A DNA stretch of 61,116 nt from an uncultured Nitrospirota bacterium. Its GTDB lineage: Bacteria; Nitrospirota; Nitrospiria; Nitrospirales; UBA8639. The translations under genes and the position numbers were made by a program. Where the stretch lies: the NCBI GenBank assembly GCA_937139405.1, contig CAKZPV010000024.1, positions 1-61,116 on the forward strand. Direction: 5' to 3'. Below the pieces are notes generated by a model, which was not told the DNA's origin, did not search any database, and saw only the letters and a list, made by a program, of their open reading frames with translations. The number at the start of each line of letters is the position of its first letter. The first letter of the stretch is position 1. Positions 1 to 9,019 of the stretch are shown here, in pieces.

Positions 1-1
1 C

Positions 2-481
2 CTTGCTGCCCTTCGGCTCGATCCGAGTGCAGAGGCCATTACGAAGCACAGACTTCATTTTTTGTCATCTTTCATTCTCGAATCCGCACTTAAGGCACCT
101 AATCGACTACAGCCTGTCACCATCGTTGGCTTTCCGCTTGGTCTTGGTACCGATGGAAATTTTTCCCCGATTTCCCAACAATCGAAAACTGTTAGTGGAC
201 TCTTAACCCTTCCTCGTTTGGATATAAAGCAGTCCCAGGTCTTTTTCTTGCTAGATAATCCAAGTATTGGCGGTTTTAGTGGTGCCCCAGTTCTTGAGCT
301 ACCGGGGGCGTATATTGCAAAGAATGAGATTCAACACAACCGTGACCTGACGTGGGTTGGCGTCGTACATGGCACAACAGGTGATAATACAGGAGGGAAA
401 TTGGCAGTCATCACTCCAGCCGCACTCGTCCTTGAATTGTTAGGTGCCGAAAAATCCGATAGCGCAACGGCGCCAGACTGA
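2..481 (+). CDS. Trypsin-like serine protease domain protein, 5' truncated
   Basis: The reading frame is open from the window edge, so the gene starts upstream and only its last 159 or so codons are here. The motif GGFSGAP has the GxSG form expected around the nucleophilic serine of trypsin-like (S1) peptidases, and the segment TIVGFPLGLG upstream and WVGVVHGT downstream look like the beta strands that flank it. The histidine and aspartate of a catalytic triad would lie outside the window, so activity cannot be judged. A TTG at 62 could be called as a start, but the in-frame residues before it look like continuous protein. The family call rests mainly on the serine motif. Confidence 0.6.
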   Translation, partial: LAALRLDPSAEAITKHRLHFLSSFILESALKAPNRLQPVTIVGFPLGLGTDGNFSPISQQSKTVSGLLTLPRLDIKQSQVFFLLDNPSIGGFSGAPVLELPGAYIAKNEIQHNRDLTWVGVVHGTTGDNTGGKLAVITPAALVLELLGAEKSDSATAPD

Positions 482-907
482 AAGCTGAAACAGATGTTCA
501 GTCCTTCCTCGCCCACCTCATTAAGGTTCGTTCGTCTTGGGGATCAGATCTTGCCATATAATATTTAAAAAATGAAAACAAGCTGCTTGACTCAGTGCTA
601 GACACCAAAACTTCTTTGGTGAATCCTCATGTGTTTTTTCCTCGGTATAAGGTTCTTTGAGATAAGGTGGTCTTCTCGTATTTCTAGGAATTGCAAGACG
701 ATAATTACGGTAAGCTTCGCCCAATATTGAATAAGGCTAAGAAAAACAAGTTAAAAAGAGGTTTTTCCCGAAGGGGGGCTGGCGTGGAGGATTTAGGAGA
801 TGAAGCTATTGAAAGAACTTTATGGGCATTCTACTTCCCTGATTTCTCTCTTTGAGAGAACTCCTGTCTGTGTCATAGGAGTATTGATATGTTATCCAAA
901 TCGAAGA
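482..907. other. Intergenic region, no gene recognised
   Basis: This 426-base stretch between the protease fragment and tRNA-Lys holds no convincing coding frame. A 67-codon minus-strand frame at 521-724 has only a TTG start, no ribosome binding site and no recognisable content. Its distal part, from about 823, is the first copy of a repeated tRNA 3' flank. Confidence 0.5.

Positions 908-910
<3 letters not shown>
823..910 (-). repeat. tRNA 3' trailer repeat, copy A
   Basis: On the minus strand this lies directly downstream of tRNA-Lys. It shares with copy B (1048-1154) the CCA/ATCTTCGA.TTGGATA start, a GACAGGA.TTCTCTC segment, a 7-bp hairpin (TTCTCTC/GAGAGAA) and the end ATCAGGGAAGTA...TGCCCA. 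Copy A is shorter in the middle. The two copies look like a duplicated transcript trailer, perhaps with a processing or weak termination hairpin. No U-tract follows. Confidence 0.65.
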
Positions 911-983
<73 letters not shown>

Positions 984-1047
984 CATCGAGATGCAGATTT
1001 TGATATCGCTTTGTCTTAAATATCCAATTTTAAATCTAAGAAATTGT

Positions 1048-1154
1048 TGGGCAGTGTACTTCCCTGATTTCTCTCCTTGAGAGAAATCCTGTCTTTGTTA
1101 CGAAGGCAGGGCATGCAACATCTCCCAAGTCTAAGATATCCAAGTCGAAGATGG
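1048..1154 (-). repeat. tRNA 3' trailer repeat, copy B
   Basis: This is the second copy of the repeat at 823-910, placed between tRNA-Arg and tRNA-Lys on the minus strand. It has an 8-bp hairpin (TTTCTCTC/GAGAGAAA) and an extra segment of about 20 bases relative to copy A. Conservation of the hairpin with a compensating end pair suggests that the structure is kept. Confidence 0.65.
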
Positions 1155-1227
1155 TGCGCCTGACAGGATTTGAACCTGTGGCCCCTTGCTCCGGAGGCAA
1201 GTGCTCTATCCACTGAGCTACAGGCGC
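1152..1227 (-). tRNA. tRNA-Arg (anticodon CCG)
   Basis: The minus strand forms a full cloverleaf with acceptor stem GCGCCTG/CAGGCGC, discriminator A and an encoded CCA (1154-1152). The anticodon arm is CTTGC-CTCCGGA-GCAAG, giving anticodon CCG for codon CGG. The T arm contains GGTTCAAATCC. It lies about 170 bases upstream of tRNA-Lys on the same strand. Confidence 0.96.
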
Positions 1228-1336
1228 ACATGTTCTCCGTGTTCTGGTTTTTTGCTGACTTTCCCCTCAATACGAGGAAAGATTTTGAAGCTAGCATGGT
1301 TGTTTGGGTGAAGTCTAGCCGATTTTGTCGACGAGT

Positions 1337-2236
1337 TCATTCGCAAGCAGGGGGTGGTTCTCGGTCTGTTTGATAGACTTCAAACACGCTTTTGGAAGCT
1401 TCAACAAGTTCGGCAGGTTCGTGTAACACTTTGGTGAGGAGGTGTTCAATATCTTGAGGCGTCAATCCATTCGAGGGGGCGATGAAGCGCTTACGCGCGA
1501 CTTTTCGTTCTTCAGGATCGTCTGGTTCATAGTAGCCGAGTAATTCACCTGATTCCACCGCTTTTTCTAATCGGTCGGTCCATTGCGCGATGAGGGCTGG
1601 TGTCCAGGTACTGTCGGACAGTTTCCCGTCAAAGAGTTCAAGTTTGGACCAGAGCACCCACCCAACAAACACAGCCCAGGTTTCATTCATGACTTCCCAG
1701 GAATCTTGATCGGATAGAAAGCGCAATTCCGTCGCACCTTTGAGCTGCCGTATGGGGTTAATGCGCACAAAGCGATAGTGGCAGGCCATTTGGCTATTAG
1801 CAAAATCGAGAACCTGTTTGTCTTCGGTGGTGAGCTGTTGGTCGGCGTAGAGATAATCCAAATAGGCATGCAGCAGTTCATGATAGAGCAGCGCGACGTC
1901 ATGGTGCGTCATCCGTGCCAAATCGGCCAAGGCCCCACCGGCCTCATTGAAGGAGAGTCGCATATTGAGAATCATACGATGATCTTCGGGATGATATTCC
2001 GCGGCATAGGTACGGAGGTCTTCGAAGGTGATGTTCACAAATGTGGGATCAATGTGTGTCAGAAATTCCGTGGGGAGCCCTAACGTTTCTGCTTGCTGTA
2101 CTAAGGCTGGCCAGGGATTTCTAGGATTCGGTTGATTAGTTGATGACGTGTCATTGGCCAAGGCCAATTTGTTAATGGCGATACTGATGACTGCGATCAA
2201 GATGATTCCGGCTATGGTTTGCTTCAATATTCTCAC
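1337..2236 (-). CDS. Exported protein with zinc-protease-type HExxH motif
   Basis: This is a 299-residue protein with an N-terminal hydrophobic segment (about residues 5-27, ending ALA-ND) that looks like a signal peptide or anchor. Residues 119-123 are HELLH, the HExxH pattern of gluzincin-like metallopeptidases. An NETWAVF segment around residue 184 could supply a third, glutamate ligand; this is inference from spacing. No named family is recognised. It ends just short of the tRNA cluster and starts 4 bases past the end of the upstream helicase gene, so the two are probably co-transcribed. It could equally be a structural protein that keeps the motif by chance. Confidence 0.6.
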   Translation of the reverse strand: MRILKQTIAGIILIAVISIAINKLALANDTSSTNQPNPRNPWPALVQQAETLGLPTEFLTHIDPTFVNITFEDLRTYAAEYHPEDHRMILNMRLSFNEAGGALADLARMTHHDVALLYHELLHAYLDYLYADQQLTTEDKQVLDFANSQMACHYRFVRINPIRQLKGATELRFLSDQDSWEVMNETWAVFVGWVLWSKLELFDGKLSDSTWTPALIAQWTDRLEKAVESGELLGYYEPDDPEERKVARKRFIAPSNGLTPQDIEHLLTKVLHEPAELVEASKSVFEVYQTDREPPPACE

Positions 2237-2240
2237 GCGA

Positions 2241-4253
2241 TTATCTCCAAGAGTAAGTCTGATCTTCTTCTACTAAATTCCAGGTTTCGAAATGTGAAGG
2301 GGGAATATGGTCAAAATACCGTGAAGGTTTCGAGAGGACCGCCCCTGTCATCTTATCGTACACATTTATAGGGTAGGTGAGGAAGAGGTGTTGCTTCGCT
2401 CGGGTGATGGCGACATATAATAGTCGGCGTTCTTCTTCCAGCCCATCGTCGTCTGAAAATGAGTAAGCAGAGGGAAATCGGCCATCGACTAACCAAATGA
2501 CAAAGACGCAGCGCCATTCCAGTCCTTTAGCTGAGTGAATAGTGGAGAGAATGAGCCGTTCATCGTCATTATCTGGGGCTTCGACATCTGAGACGCTTTC
2601 GTTGGGTGGTTCCAGGGTCAGATCAGCCAGAAATTGATTGAGGTCCTCATAGCGTTCTGCCATGACGGATAAATGTTCCAGGTCGCGTATTCGTTTGGGA
2701 TAATCGTCATATTGATCTTTGAGGAGCGGGAGATAATATTCCAGCATTTCTCCCAACAGCACAGCTGGGCTGAGTGGCTCTTCCGTGAGTTGCTCAAGCG
2801 TAGCTGCTAAATGACGTAAGCCCGGGGCAGAACGCCCTGTGCTGTGTTTGAGCCCTTCGTAGCTGCCGTGTGCTTGCAAGATGATAGCGATCAGATCTTT
2901 GGATTTTTTGGGGCCGACGCCTTCTAGGAGAAGGAGCAGACGGTTCCAACTTACGGTGTCTAATGGATTGTGAATGACACGCAAATGTGCGAGTAGATCT
3001 TTGACGTGAGCTGTTTCGATAAACTTAAACCCGCCTCGTTTAATAAACGGTAAATTCCGACGGGTGAGTTCGAGTTCTAGATCAAATGCATGAAAGCTGG
3101 ATCGGAACAACACGGCGATCTCATCTAAGGCGATGCCCTCTTCCCGGAGTTCTAAGATTTTTTGCGCAATGAACCGAGACTGGGCATTCTCGCCCATGGC
3201 CTGGACGAGGCTGGGCAACGGGCCCTCTTCTTTTCTCGTAAAGAGCGTTTTGCTGTATCGCTCCGGGGCGGCCGCAATGAGCTTGTTGGCGAGTTGAAGA
3301 ATGGGTTGCGTGCTGCGGTAGTTTTCTTCCAACTTATAGATCGTCGTGTCAGGAAACAAATCAGGAAATTCCATGATGTTGCGAAAGGTCGCACCGCGAA
3401 AGGCGTAAATGGATTGCGAGTCATCCCCGACTACCATCACGTTTTGATGCGTTGCGGCTAAGTTGCGTACTAGCGAGGCTTGAAGACGATTGGTGTCCTG
3501 ATATTCATCTACCAAAATGTACCGAAAGGCTTGGCTAATGGTTTGGCGTGAATAATCATCGACGACAAGGAGTTCCAATAACTTGACGAGCAGGTCATCA
3601 TAATCTACTAATTGTCGTTGCCGTTTGGCTAATTCATAGGCGGTTTGCAGTTTCGTGAGTTCATCTAAAAAGTTTCCGAAATGACTGTATTCATCAAGGA
3701 CAATGTCTTCTAAGCTTGCCAATGTATTGGCTGTTTTCCCAAACATTTCGGCGATAGTATGTTTCCTGGGAAAACGTTTGCCCATGTCATTTAGCCCTAT
3801 TTGGCCTCGCAAGAGACTCAATAAGTCCTCAGAATCGCCTCGATCTAAAATCGTAAACCCGGATTCCAAGCCGACGGGTTGACCATATCGGCGCAAGAGA
3901 AGATTGGCTGTGGAGTGAAACGTCCCTCCACTGACTTGTTGGCTGCGGAGTCCAATGAGGAGGCCCACACGTTCCAACATTTCCTGTGCGGCTTTTCGTG
4001 TAAAGGTCAGCAGGAGAATGGAGCTAGGAGGAATCCCCAAATCGATCAGTCGGGCCACTCGATATACCAATGTTCGAGTTTTTCCACTGCCGGCTCCGGC
4101 AATAACCAGGGCCGGCCCATCGATAGCCTCGACTGCAGCTAATTGTTGCGCATTCAGTTCTTCTGCGTAATTGCGAGACAGCGGAGGAGCCGTGGGTTCT
4201 TCCGGCAAGCGCTTGAGCACGTAGGGTTTGGAGTTGGCAGGTGTCGAATCCAT
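2241..4253 (-). CDS. UvrD/Rep/PcrA-type superfamily 1 DNA helicase
   Basis: This 670-residue ATP-dependent 3'-5' DNA helicase unwinds DNA in repair or replication restart. Visible motifs in order are: the Q-motif region LNAQQLAAV near residue 35; Walker A GAGSGKT at 53-59; the LLLTFTRKAA motif Ia; the DEYQDTN Walker B/motif II; VVGDDSQSIYAFRGA motif III; LEENYRS motif IV; STIHSAKGLEW motif V; and YVAITRAK motif VI. The set is complete. The length is slightly below the 700-750 residues typical of UvrD or PcrA, and the C-terminal tail is short. Which of the three subfamilies it belongs to cannot be settled by eye. The HExxH gene follows directly. Confidence 0.93.
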   Translation of the reverse strand: MDSTPANSKPYVLKRLPEEPTAPPLSRNYAEELNAQQLAAVEAIDGPALVIAGAGSGKTRTLVYRVARLIDLGIPPSSILLLTFTRKAAQEMLERVGLLIGLRSQQVSGGTFHSTANLLLRRYGQPVGLESGFTILDRGDSEDLLSLLRGQIGLNDMGKRFPRKHTIAEMFGKTANTLASLEDIVLDEYSHFGNFLDELTKLQTAYELAKRQRQLVDYDDLLVKLLELLVVDDYSRQTISQAFRYILVDEYQDTNRLQASLVRNLAATHQNVMVVGDDSQSIYAFRGATFRNIMEFPDLFPDTTIYKLEENYRSTQPILQLANKLIAAAPERYSKTLFTRKEEGPLPSLVQAMGENAQSRFIAQKILELREEGIALDEIAVLFRSSFHAFDLELELTRRNLPFIKRGGFKFIETAHVKDLLAHLRVIHNPLDTVSWNRLLLLLEGVGPKKSKDLIAIILQAHGSYEGLKHSTGRSAPGLRHLAATLEQLTEEPLSPAVLLGEMLEYYLPLLKDQYDDYPKRIRDLEHLSVMAERYEDLNQFLADLTLEPPNESVSDVEAPDNDDERLILSTIHSAKGLEWRCVFVIWLVDGRFPSAYSFSDDDGLEEERRLLYVAITRAKQHLFLTYPINVYDKMTGAVLSKPSRYFDHIPPSHFETWNLVEEDQTYSWR

Positions 4254-4422
4254 GAATTTCTAGGGAAAATGTTGTTTGGCAGTTTGTGGATCAGTCTTAT
4301 CCGATAGGGGTTGGCCGTGTATAGCATAGGCTGTAGTGGGTTGCAACGCGGGGAAATGACTCTTGGACAGGCCTCCAAATCCTCAGTTATAATTCGCCAC
4401 TATTCACCAAAGGAATCATGAC

Positions 4423-5319
4423 ATGGCAAACACTCCCGCAGACAATTATACCGGTATTTTGAAAGATTTGGCTCATACGATGATGAGCGTGTCCCGCGAA
4501 TCCGTCAACCTGATCAAACGATCCGATCAACAGCATGCCGTGAAGCTTGAGCGGAAGCAGGAATGGGATATCTATTTAGAATTCCTCCGTATGCTGTTTA
4601 ATTTGGTGGATCGGCTCTCGGCTTTTTATATTCCTATCCAGGCCCAGCGTGATTTCATGAATAGCCTGGAAGATTCTGTCTCGCATGAATTAAGAACTGT
4701 TTTGGCTCCTTCATTAAGCTCGACTGAAATCGACGACATGGAAGTGATGTTATCTGTTGGGCAAACGGTTTCCGAAAGTCGCGAAGTATATGAGCGGTTT
4801 AAATTTGTGGTCACCGATCAAACAAAAGAACGCGATCAATACTTTAAATTTTTCTCCGAACGAGTGGCTACGAAAGCGGGGGCAACAGGGAAGACGGAAA
4901 TTACTTCGGCGGCGTTTTTATGTGGATCTGCCGTTGTGCCAGCTCTCAAAAGTCTCTTCGAGGATGCGGGAAAACCGAAAGCTGACGTTTCCGAAGCAGT
5001 GGCTGCACCTGTTGACGAGACGTTCAAAGCCAAAGATGATCCACCACCGATTCAATCGAGTTCTGCGACCCCGCTGGGTGCTCCTGAAGGGGCTGGTGAA
5101 GCCTTGATCAAACTCATCAGTGTGGTTTCGCGTACTCAAGGCGAAGAAGTGGAGACATGGTGGGGTCTCCATCCAAAATTTCGCACTGACCTTCCACCAG
5201 ATGAAGCTAAGGAGTTAGCGAAGCACATGAATCGCGTGACGCGTATTGTGGGAGAACGATATGCTGTCGTGGTCTCACTTGCTCAGGCTGGAGTCAGTCG
5301 CCCCGTTGGGAATGCCTAA
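4423..5319 (+). CDS. Hypothetical protein, predominantly helical
   Basis: This is a 298-residue protein of unknown function. It lacks a signal peptide and membrane segments. The first 150 residues are amphipathic helical, with many charged residues. A more variable proline- and alanine-rich linker lies near residues 185-225, and a second helical part follows that includes a WWGLHPKF segment. No family is recognised. It is divergent from the helicase gene across about 170 bases and stands alone, followed by roughly 300 bases without a gene. Consistent codon use and a clean start support its being real. Confidence 0.6.
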   Translation: MANTPADNYTGILKDLAHTMMSVSRESVNLIKRSDQQHAVKLERKQEWDIYLEFLRMLFNLVDRLSAFYIPIQAQRDFMNSLEDSVSHELRTVLAPSLSSTEIDDMEVMLSVGQTVSESREVYERFKFVVTDQTKERDQYFKFFSERVATKAGATGKTEITSAAFLCGSAVVPALKSLFEDAGKPKADVSEAVAAPVDETFKAKDDPPPIQSSSATPLGAPEGAGEALIKLISVVSRTQGEEVETWWGLHPKFRTDLPPDEAKELAKHMNRVTRIVGERYAVVVSLAQAGVSRPVGNA

Positions 5320-5617
5320 CGGTCTGTTCGGGGATTGAGGGTTGGTTTTCCCTCATGCAGATAATTTTGAATTATTGCTCTTCTGATCTTTTTCTCGACG
5401 ATTCCCATCTCATTGTTTTTTGTGGTTCCTCACAGACCATACCCATTTGCTTGTGTGATAGAGAAGCGGGTGATACCATTGTTTGAAGTCGAGAATTTTC
5501 CTTCCTCGTCATTCTTATATCTTTACCATGCCTAATTTGTGCTCTAAGTTCTTCCCAATGAAAAAATCAGAACGTACATTTACAATATGAGTGTATGATG
5601 TGTAAGCGAGGAAGATT

Positions 5618-6046
5618 ATGATGAAAATACTTCGATGGTGTCTATTACTGGGCGTGGTCTTTGGGGCTGGTTATTATACAGGGCAACAGCCTGATGTGGT
5701 GAAGCAAACATTGAGGGATTTGTCAGGAGAGGTATTGGAAAATACGATTGGCTTTGATCAAACTGTCAAATTACAACGGCAAATGTTGGGAGCCAAGGAA
5801 GGACTGGTCGAGGGCCGGGCTTATTTGTTGGATCATGATTTCGAAGGGGCATCCGGAGAATTTGAACGCGCCCTACAACATTTAGATGAAGCGGTAGCTC
5901 TTGATCCAAAAGGCCCGATGGCCACGAAGATTGAAATTGTGAAAGCGAAATTCCGTGAAGCTCAAGCAAGTTTAGCTCAGGGCCGAAGTCTTCCGCCTCA
6001 TTTATTAGAGGATCTTCGTCAAGAATTACATGAAGTGCTGCCCTGA
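5618..6046 (+). CDS. Small membrane-anchored TPR-like protein
   Basis: This 142-residue protein has an N-terminal hydrophobic helix (about residues 5-20) and then a soluble helical region. The part from about residue 64 to 105 (GRAYLLDHDFEGASGEFERALQ then LDEAVALDP) resembles one or two tetratricopeptide repeats. The start is ATG-ATG at 5618, with GAGGAAG just upstream. It probably sits in the inner membrane facing the periplasm and binds a partner; the partner is unknown. It converges on the HEAT-repeat gene, and the two stop codons lie in one hairpin. Confidence 0.6.
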   Translation: MMKILRWCLLLGVVFGAGYYTGQQPDVVKQTLRDLSGEVLENTIGFDQTVKLQRQMLGAKEGLVEGRAYLLDHDFEGASGEFERALQHLDEAVALDPKGPMATKIEIVKAKFREAQASLAQGRSLPPHLLEDLRQELHEVLP

Positions 6047-6062
6047 GGGTGGAACCCTTAGG
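6042..6062. terminator. Shared hairpin spanning two convergent stop codons
   Basis: The sequence CCTGAGGGT-GGA-ACCCTTAGG forms a 9-bp stem with one G-T pair and a 3-base loop. It contains the TGA of the plus-strand gene and the end of the minus-strand gene. No U-tract follows on either side, so intrinsic termination is uncertain. Confidence 0.4.
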
Positions 6063-6927
6063 CGCTCACAGCCTCTTTCTTCCAAGCGGCTAACATCCGT
6101 TCGATCCGAAGTCTGACAACTAAATCTGGGTCTTTCATAAGTGGTTTAATGGCTTCTCGGCCTCGAGGATCCTTCATTTTTTCCAATGCCGATGCTGCCG
6201 AAAGTCTTGTAAACCAGTCGGGATCTTTTAAACTCTCAATTAATGCATCGACGCAACTATCATCCTTGATTTCTCCTAATGCCAGGATGGCTTGTTTCCT
6301 GGTGACTTCTTCAGGGTCCTTCAATAATTCCATCAATCGACCCACCGCGGGTTTCCCGAGCTCTGCCAAGGCCCACGTTGCATCATCTTTGAATTCATCA
6401 CTGCGCATAAACGTAATAAGAGGATCGAGAACCCGTTCGTCGTTAATTTTCCCCAAGGCTTTGATTGCTGGCTTTCTTGCATCATAGTCCCGAACGTAAC
6501 GAAGCAATATGTCAACGGCTGGAGAGCCGATCATGGCGATGGCTTCAATCGCGGCTTCTCGAACTTGCCAATCGCCATCTGGTAGACATCGCACAATGGG
6601 TTCGACGCAACGTTCATCACCCATTTCACCCAACGTAATGATCGCTTCGCGGCGGACCACCCATTCTGTATCGTTCAACAGATCAATTTGGATGTCGATC
6701 TCATCTTTGACTTGTTCTTCGACGAATTCTTCTTCTTGTTCGGCCACTTCTGTCTCGGCTTCAGCCGAAGCGACGACATCGGTCATTTCTTCGTCAGATT
6801 CCGCTGTAATGGCATCTGCGACTTCATCCACTAATTCGTCTTTGGGCATGGCCTCTTTGCCATCTAAGGAAACGAATTCTGTTTGATCAGAAAATTCATC
6901 ATCAATATTTTTTTGGTCGTCACGCAT
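6058..6927 (-). CDS. HEAT-repeat protein with acidic N-terminus
   Basis: This protein of about 289 residues has a strongly acidic N-terminal third (many Glu/Asp) followed by about six HEAT or PBS-lyase-like repeats of roughly 31 residues. Examples are segments built on DTEWVVRREAIITLGEMGD and DPDWFTRLSAASALEKMKD. Such repeats form a curved helical scaffold for protein binding. A longer frame begins at a TTG at 6942, but that codon lies within the GGAGG ribosome binding site of the ATG at 6927, so the ATG is the better start. It is probably cytoplasmic, and no partner is evident. A small basic protein is encoded just upstream. Confidence 0.8.
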   Translation of the reverse strand: MRDDQKNIDDEFSDQTEFVSLDGKEAMPKDELVDEVADAITAESDEEMTDVVASAEAETEVAEQEEEFVEEQVKDEIDIQIDLLNDTEWVVRREAIITLGEMGDERCVEPIVRCLPDGDWQVREAAIEAIAMIGSPAVDILLRYVRDYDARKPAIKALGKINDERVLDPLITFMRSDEFKDDATWALAELGKPAVGRLMELLKDPEEVTRKQAILALGEIKDDSCVDALIESLKDPDWFTRLSAASALEKMKDPRGREAIKPLMKDPDLVVRLRIERMLAAWKKEAVSA

Positions 6928-6970
6928 GCGGGTTTCCTCCAAAGTTCTGCTATATCAAGGCTTCTCGATC

Positions 6971-7174
6971 TTATTTCGCCGCTTCAGCTTTTTTTGCTGT
7001 GCGTGCGGCTTCCCGCTGGTTCGCCATTCGAACTTTTCGTTGGGTTCGCTTTAATCTCTTACGCAGGGATCGAATAATGGGACATCCTTCAGGGTTCTCA
7101 CTTTTTGCTGAGCCTTCTTTGACTTTTGCTTTAAGGGCAACCGTGTCTTCCTGAAGAGATCGTCGTTTAGCCAT
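6971..7174 (-). CDS. Small basic hypothetical protein
   Basis: This 67-residue, lysine- and arginine-rich protein has a central RSLRKRLKRTQRKVR helix and an alanine-lysine tail, which suggests nucleic-acid binding or ribosome association. The start has AGGAG about 11 bases upstream. The 5' leader contains a 7-bp hairpin (7212-7229). The gene lies between the cytochrome gene's terminator and the HEAT-repeat gene and may be co-transcribed with the latter. No known family is recognised. Confidence 0.55.
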   Translation of the reverse strand: MAKRRSLQEDTVALKAKVKEGSAKSENPEGCPIIRSLRKRLKRTQRKVRMANQREAARTAKKAEAAK

Positions 7175-7314
7175 GTGACAAGCATTCTCCTAAATAACAG
7201 ATTATTCCATTCCCCGCTGAACAGTGGGGATTTACCTGTGAGAGTCTAGTCAAGGGCCTTGAAAGGTGTCAATGATCGAAATGTTGAAAAAATCTGTTTG
7301 CGGCGTTTGCTCAT

Positions 7315-7350
7315 AAAAAAACCCCCGCTGGGCTAGCCCAGCGGGGGTTT
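7315..7350 (-). terminator. Strong intrinsic terminator of the cytochrome c gene
   Basis: A perfect 12-bp inverted repeat (CCCCCGCTGGGC and GCCCAGCGGGGG with a 3-base TAG-centred loop) is followed on the minus strand by seven T residues. It lies 20 bases past the cytochrome stop codon. An AAA/TTT edge also gives a short T run on the plus strand. Confidence 0.92.
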
Positions 7351-7370
7351 AACGATCAATAGCCGTTTGA

Positions 7371-7832
7371 TTATTTCTTACAGAAACTTCTTTCGTAGGC
7401 AATCACTTTCCAGCCTTCTTCTTCGCTGATGGTTGCTGGAATGAGCGGCACCATTCCGGTACCTGGGCTGCCGTTCTTGATGACCCACATCATTTCGCCC
7501 TCTTTCCGTTTCTTGTGAAATTTGCAATTGGTGAAATCTCTTGGACCTGGGTTGAGGACTTTTCCGGCAGGGCCTTGGCCATTACCTTCTTTTCCATGAC
7601 AGTTCACACAGGTGCCTTTTCCTTCAAAAATGGCCTTCCCTTCGGCAATAATTTCAGGAGTCGCATCTGCGGACTTTTTGCCATAAGGAGACTTGTTCTT
7701 TTTCGCAGCTGCTCGTTTATCAGCTGGAACGCGTGCTTTTAATGGGTCTTTTTCTGGGCCAGCAATGGCCAAGCCAGTGGTCAAGAACATGGCGGCTGTC
7801 GCCATCACAATCATTTTCATCGAAAACTTCAT
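7371..7832 (-). CDS. Periplasmic monohaem cytochrome c
   Basis: This 153-residue c-type cytochrome has an N-terminal signal peptide (about residues 1-24, ending AIA-G). A single CVNCH haem-binding motif lies at residues 75-79. A likely distal methionine is M127 in GTGMVPL. The region before the haem motif is lysine-rich. It should carry electrons in the periplasm; the partner is not shown. The frame can be extended to 7952, but the ATG at 7832 has a near-perfect AGGAGG and opens directly into the signal peptide. It is transcribed alone, ending at a strong terminator. Confidence 0.9.
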   Translation of the reverse strand: MKFSMKMIVMATAAMFLTTGLAIAGPEKDPLKARVPADKRAAAKKNKSPYGKKSADATPEIIAEGKAIFEGKGTCVNCHGKEGNGQGPAGKVLNPGPRDFTNCKFHKKRKEGEMMWVIKNGSPGTGMVPLIPATISEEEGWKVIAYERSFCKK

Positions 7833-8125
7833 GTAAGCCTCCTCGGTTAATCTCTGATAAGAACAAAAAAATAAATGAGGTGTTGTTGCCACCCCCTTAT
7901 CGCCATTTCTTTCTGGTTCGGGGTATTTGAGAGGGAAGGGATGATTAATCATCCCTCAGCCACCCAAACCTTTTAATCATATCAACGATTTTTTAAACCT
8001 GTCAAGAAATAAACATAGATTATGAATCATAGAGAAACGAGGCTTTTCTTGGTATTTCTAGGTTGATGCAGATGGAGGAGAGAAGATGAAAAAGGTTTGG
8101 GTGGAATCAATTATAGGAGGTTTTT

Positions 8126-8986
8126 TTAGGGGCGTAGACGGATATCGCGAACGACTTGCCCTGGTTTTCCAAACGGCCCTTGAGTTTGACCGTTGAGGCT
8201 TATCGCCACTCCTGCCGCGTTGCCAAGGGTAATCAGAAACTCTTTATCTGCTTTCCAGGTAATACGTTGTCCGGGTTGCAACAGTGCTTCATTTGAATCT
8301 TGCTCGTCTGATTTGACGACAACCCATGTTAACTGAGTAGCTTCGATCTCCAAGGTATGCGATTCGTCAGCGGGAACATTTTCCATTGGTTGCGTGGGAG
8401 GTGTTGGAGTGGGTGGGATAAGTGGAGGCTTCGGTTGCGCTGGAACAGAAATAGGCGGAGTGGGCAAAGGTTGAACAGTATCAATGCCAGTGTCATGAGG
8501 TGTCGGTGCGATGCTTTCCTCGGGTTCAGATGGCGTAGGAATAGGTTCTTCTATTGGTTCTATTTGAGAGGAAACTTCTTCCTCTGATAGGGCGATGGGC
8601 TTTTCCTGTTGTTTGGGAAGTCCGTACCAAACGGCTCCGGCGGCGATGATGACGAGGACTGCGACAACTAGATTCCAATTGATGCCTTGTCGTGAGGCTG
8701 CTTCAAGCCTGACTTGCGTATGAGGTTGTTCCGGCTGATTTTGTTCATAAAAGGTCCCGGATGCTTGAAGGAAAGATTGAATGGCTTCTTCTTCATCTAA
8801 CCCTAAGGCTTTGGCATACGACCGGACAAAACCTTTAGCGAAAACCTTTGCCGGCAGGTCGGCAAAGTCTTCTGATTCTAAAGCCTGCAGGTGATGCTCT
8901 TGAATCCGCGTTTGTGCTGCGATGTCTGTTAAGGAGAGCCCTTTTTTCTCCCGGGCCTGCTTGAGATAGTCTCCTAAGGGATCCAT
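8126..8986 (-). CDS. rodZ: RodZ-like protein: HTH, membrane helix, DUF4115-type domain
   Basis: This 286-residue protein has a cytoplasmic XRE-type helix-turn-helix at residues 5-65 (LSLTDIAAQTRI), one transmembrane helix near 105-123, a long proline-rich periplasmic linker and a C-terminal beta domain. That domain contains LTWVVVKSD and GNAAGVAISLNGQ, typical of RodZ/DUF4115. RodZ links MreB to the cell-wall elongation machinery. Here it closes a long minus-strand gene run, and mreB is not in the window. The architecture is clear; the role in shape is inferred from the family. Confidence 0.82.
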   Translation of the reverse strand: MDPLGDYLKQAREKKGLSLTDIAAQTRIQEHHLQALESEDFADLPAKVFAKGFVRSYAKALGLDEEEAIQSFLQASGTFYEQNQPEQPHTQVRLEAASRQGINWNLVVAVLVIIAAGAVWYGLPKQQEKPIALSEEEVSSQIEPIEEPIPTPSEPEESIAPTPHDTGIDTVQPLPTPPISVPAQPKPPLIPPTPTPPTQPMENVPADESHTLEIEATQLTWVVVKSDEQDSNEALLQPGQRITWKADKEFLITLGNAAGVAISLNGQTQGPFGKPGQVVRDIRLRP

Positions 8987-9019
8987 AAAGCTTCTAGAAT
9001 GTTGCGTTTCCTCGAAGAA

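Noticed and set aside
521-724. 67-codon minus-strand frame upstream of the tRNA-Lys region
   Set aside because: TTG start, no ribosome binding site and no recognisable domain.
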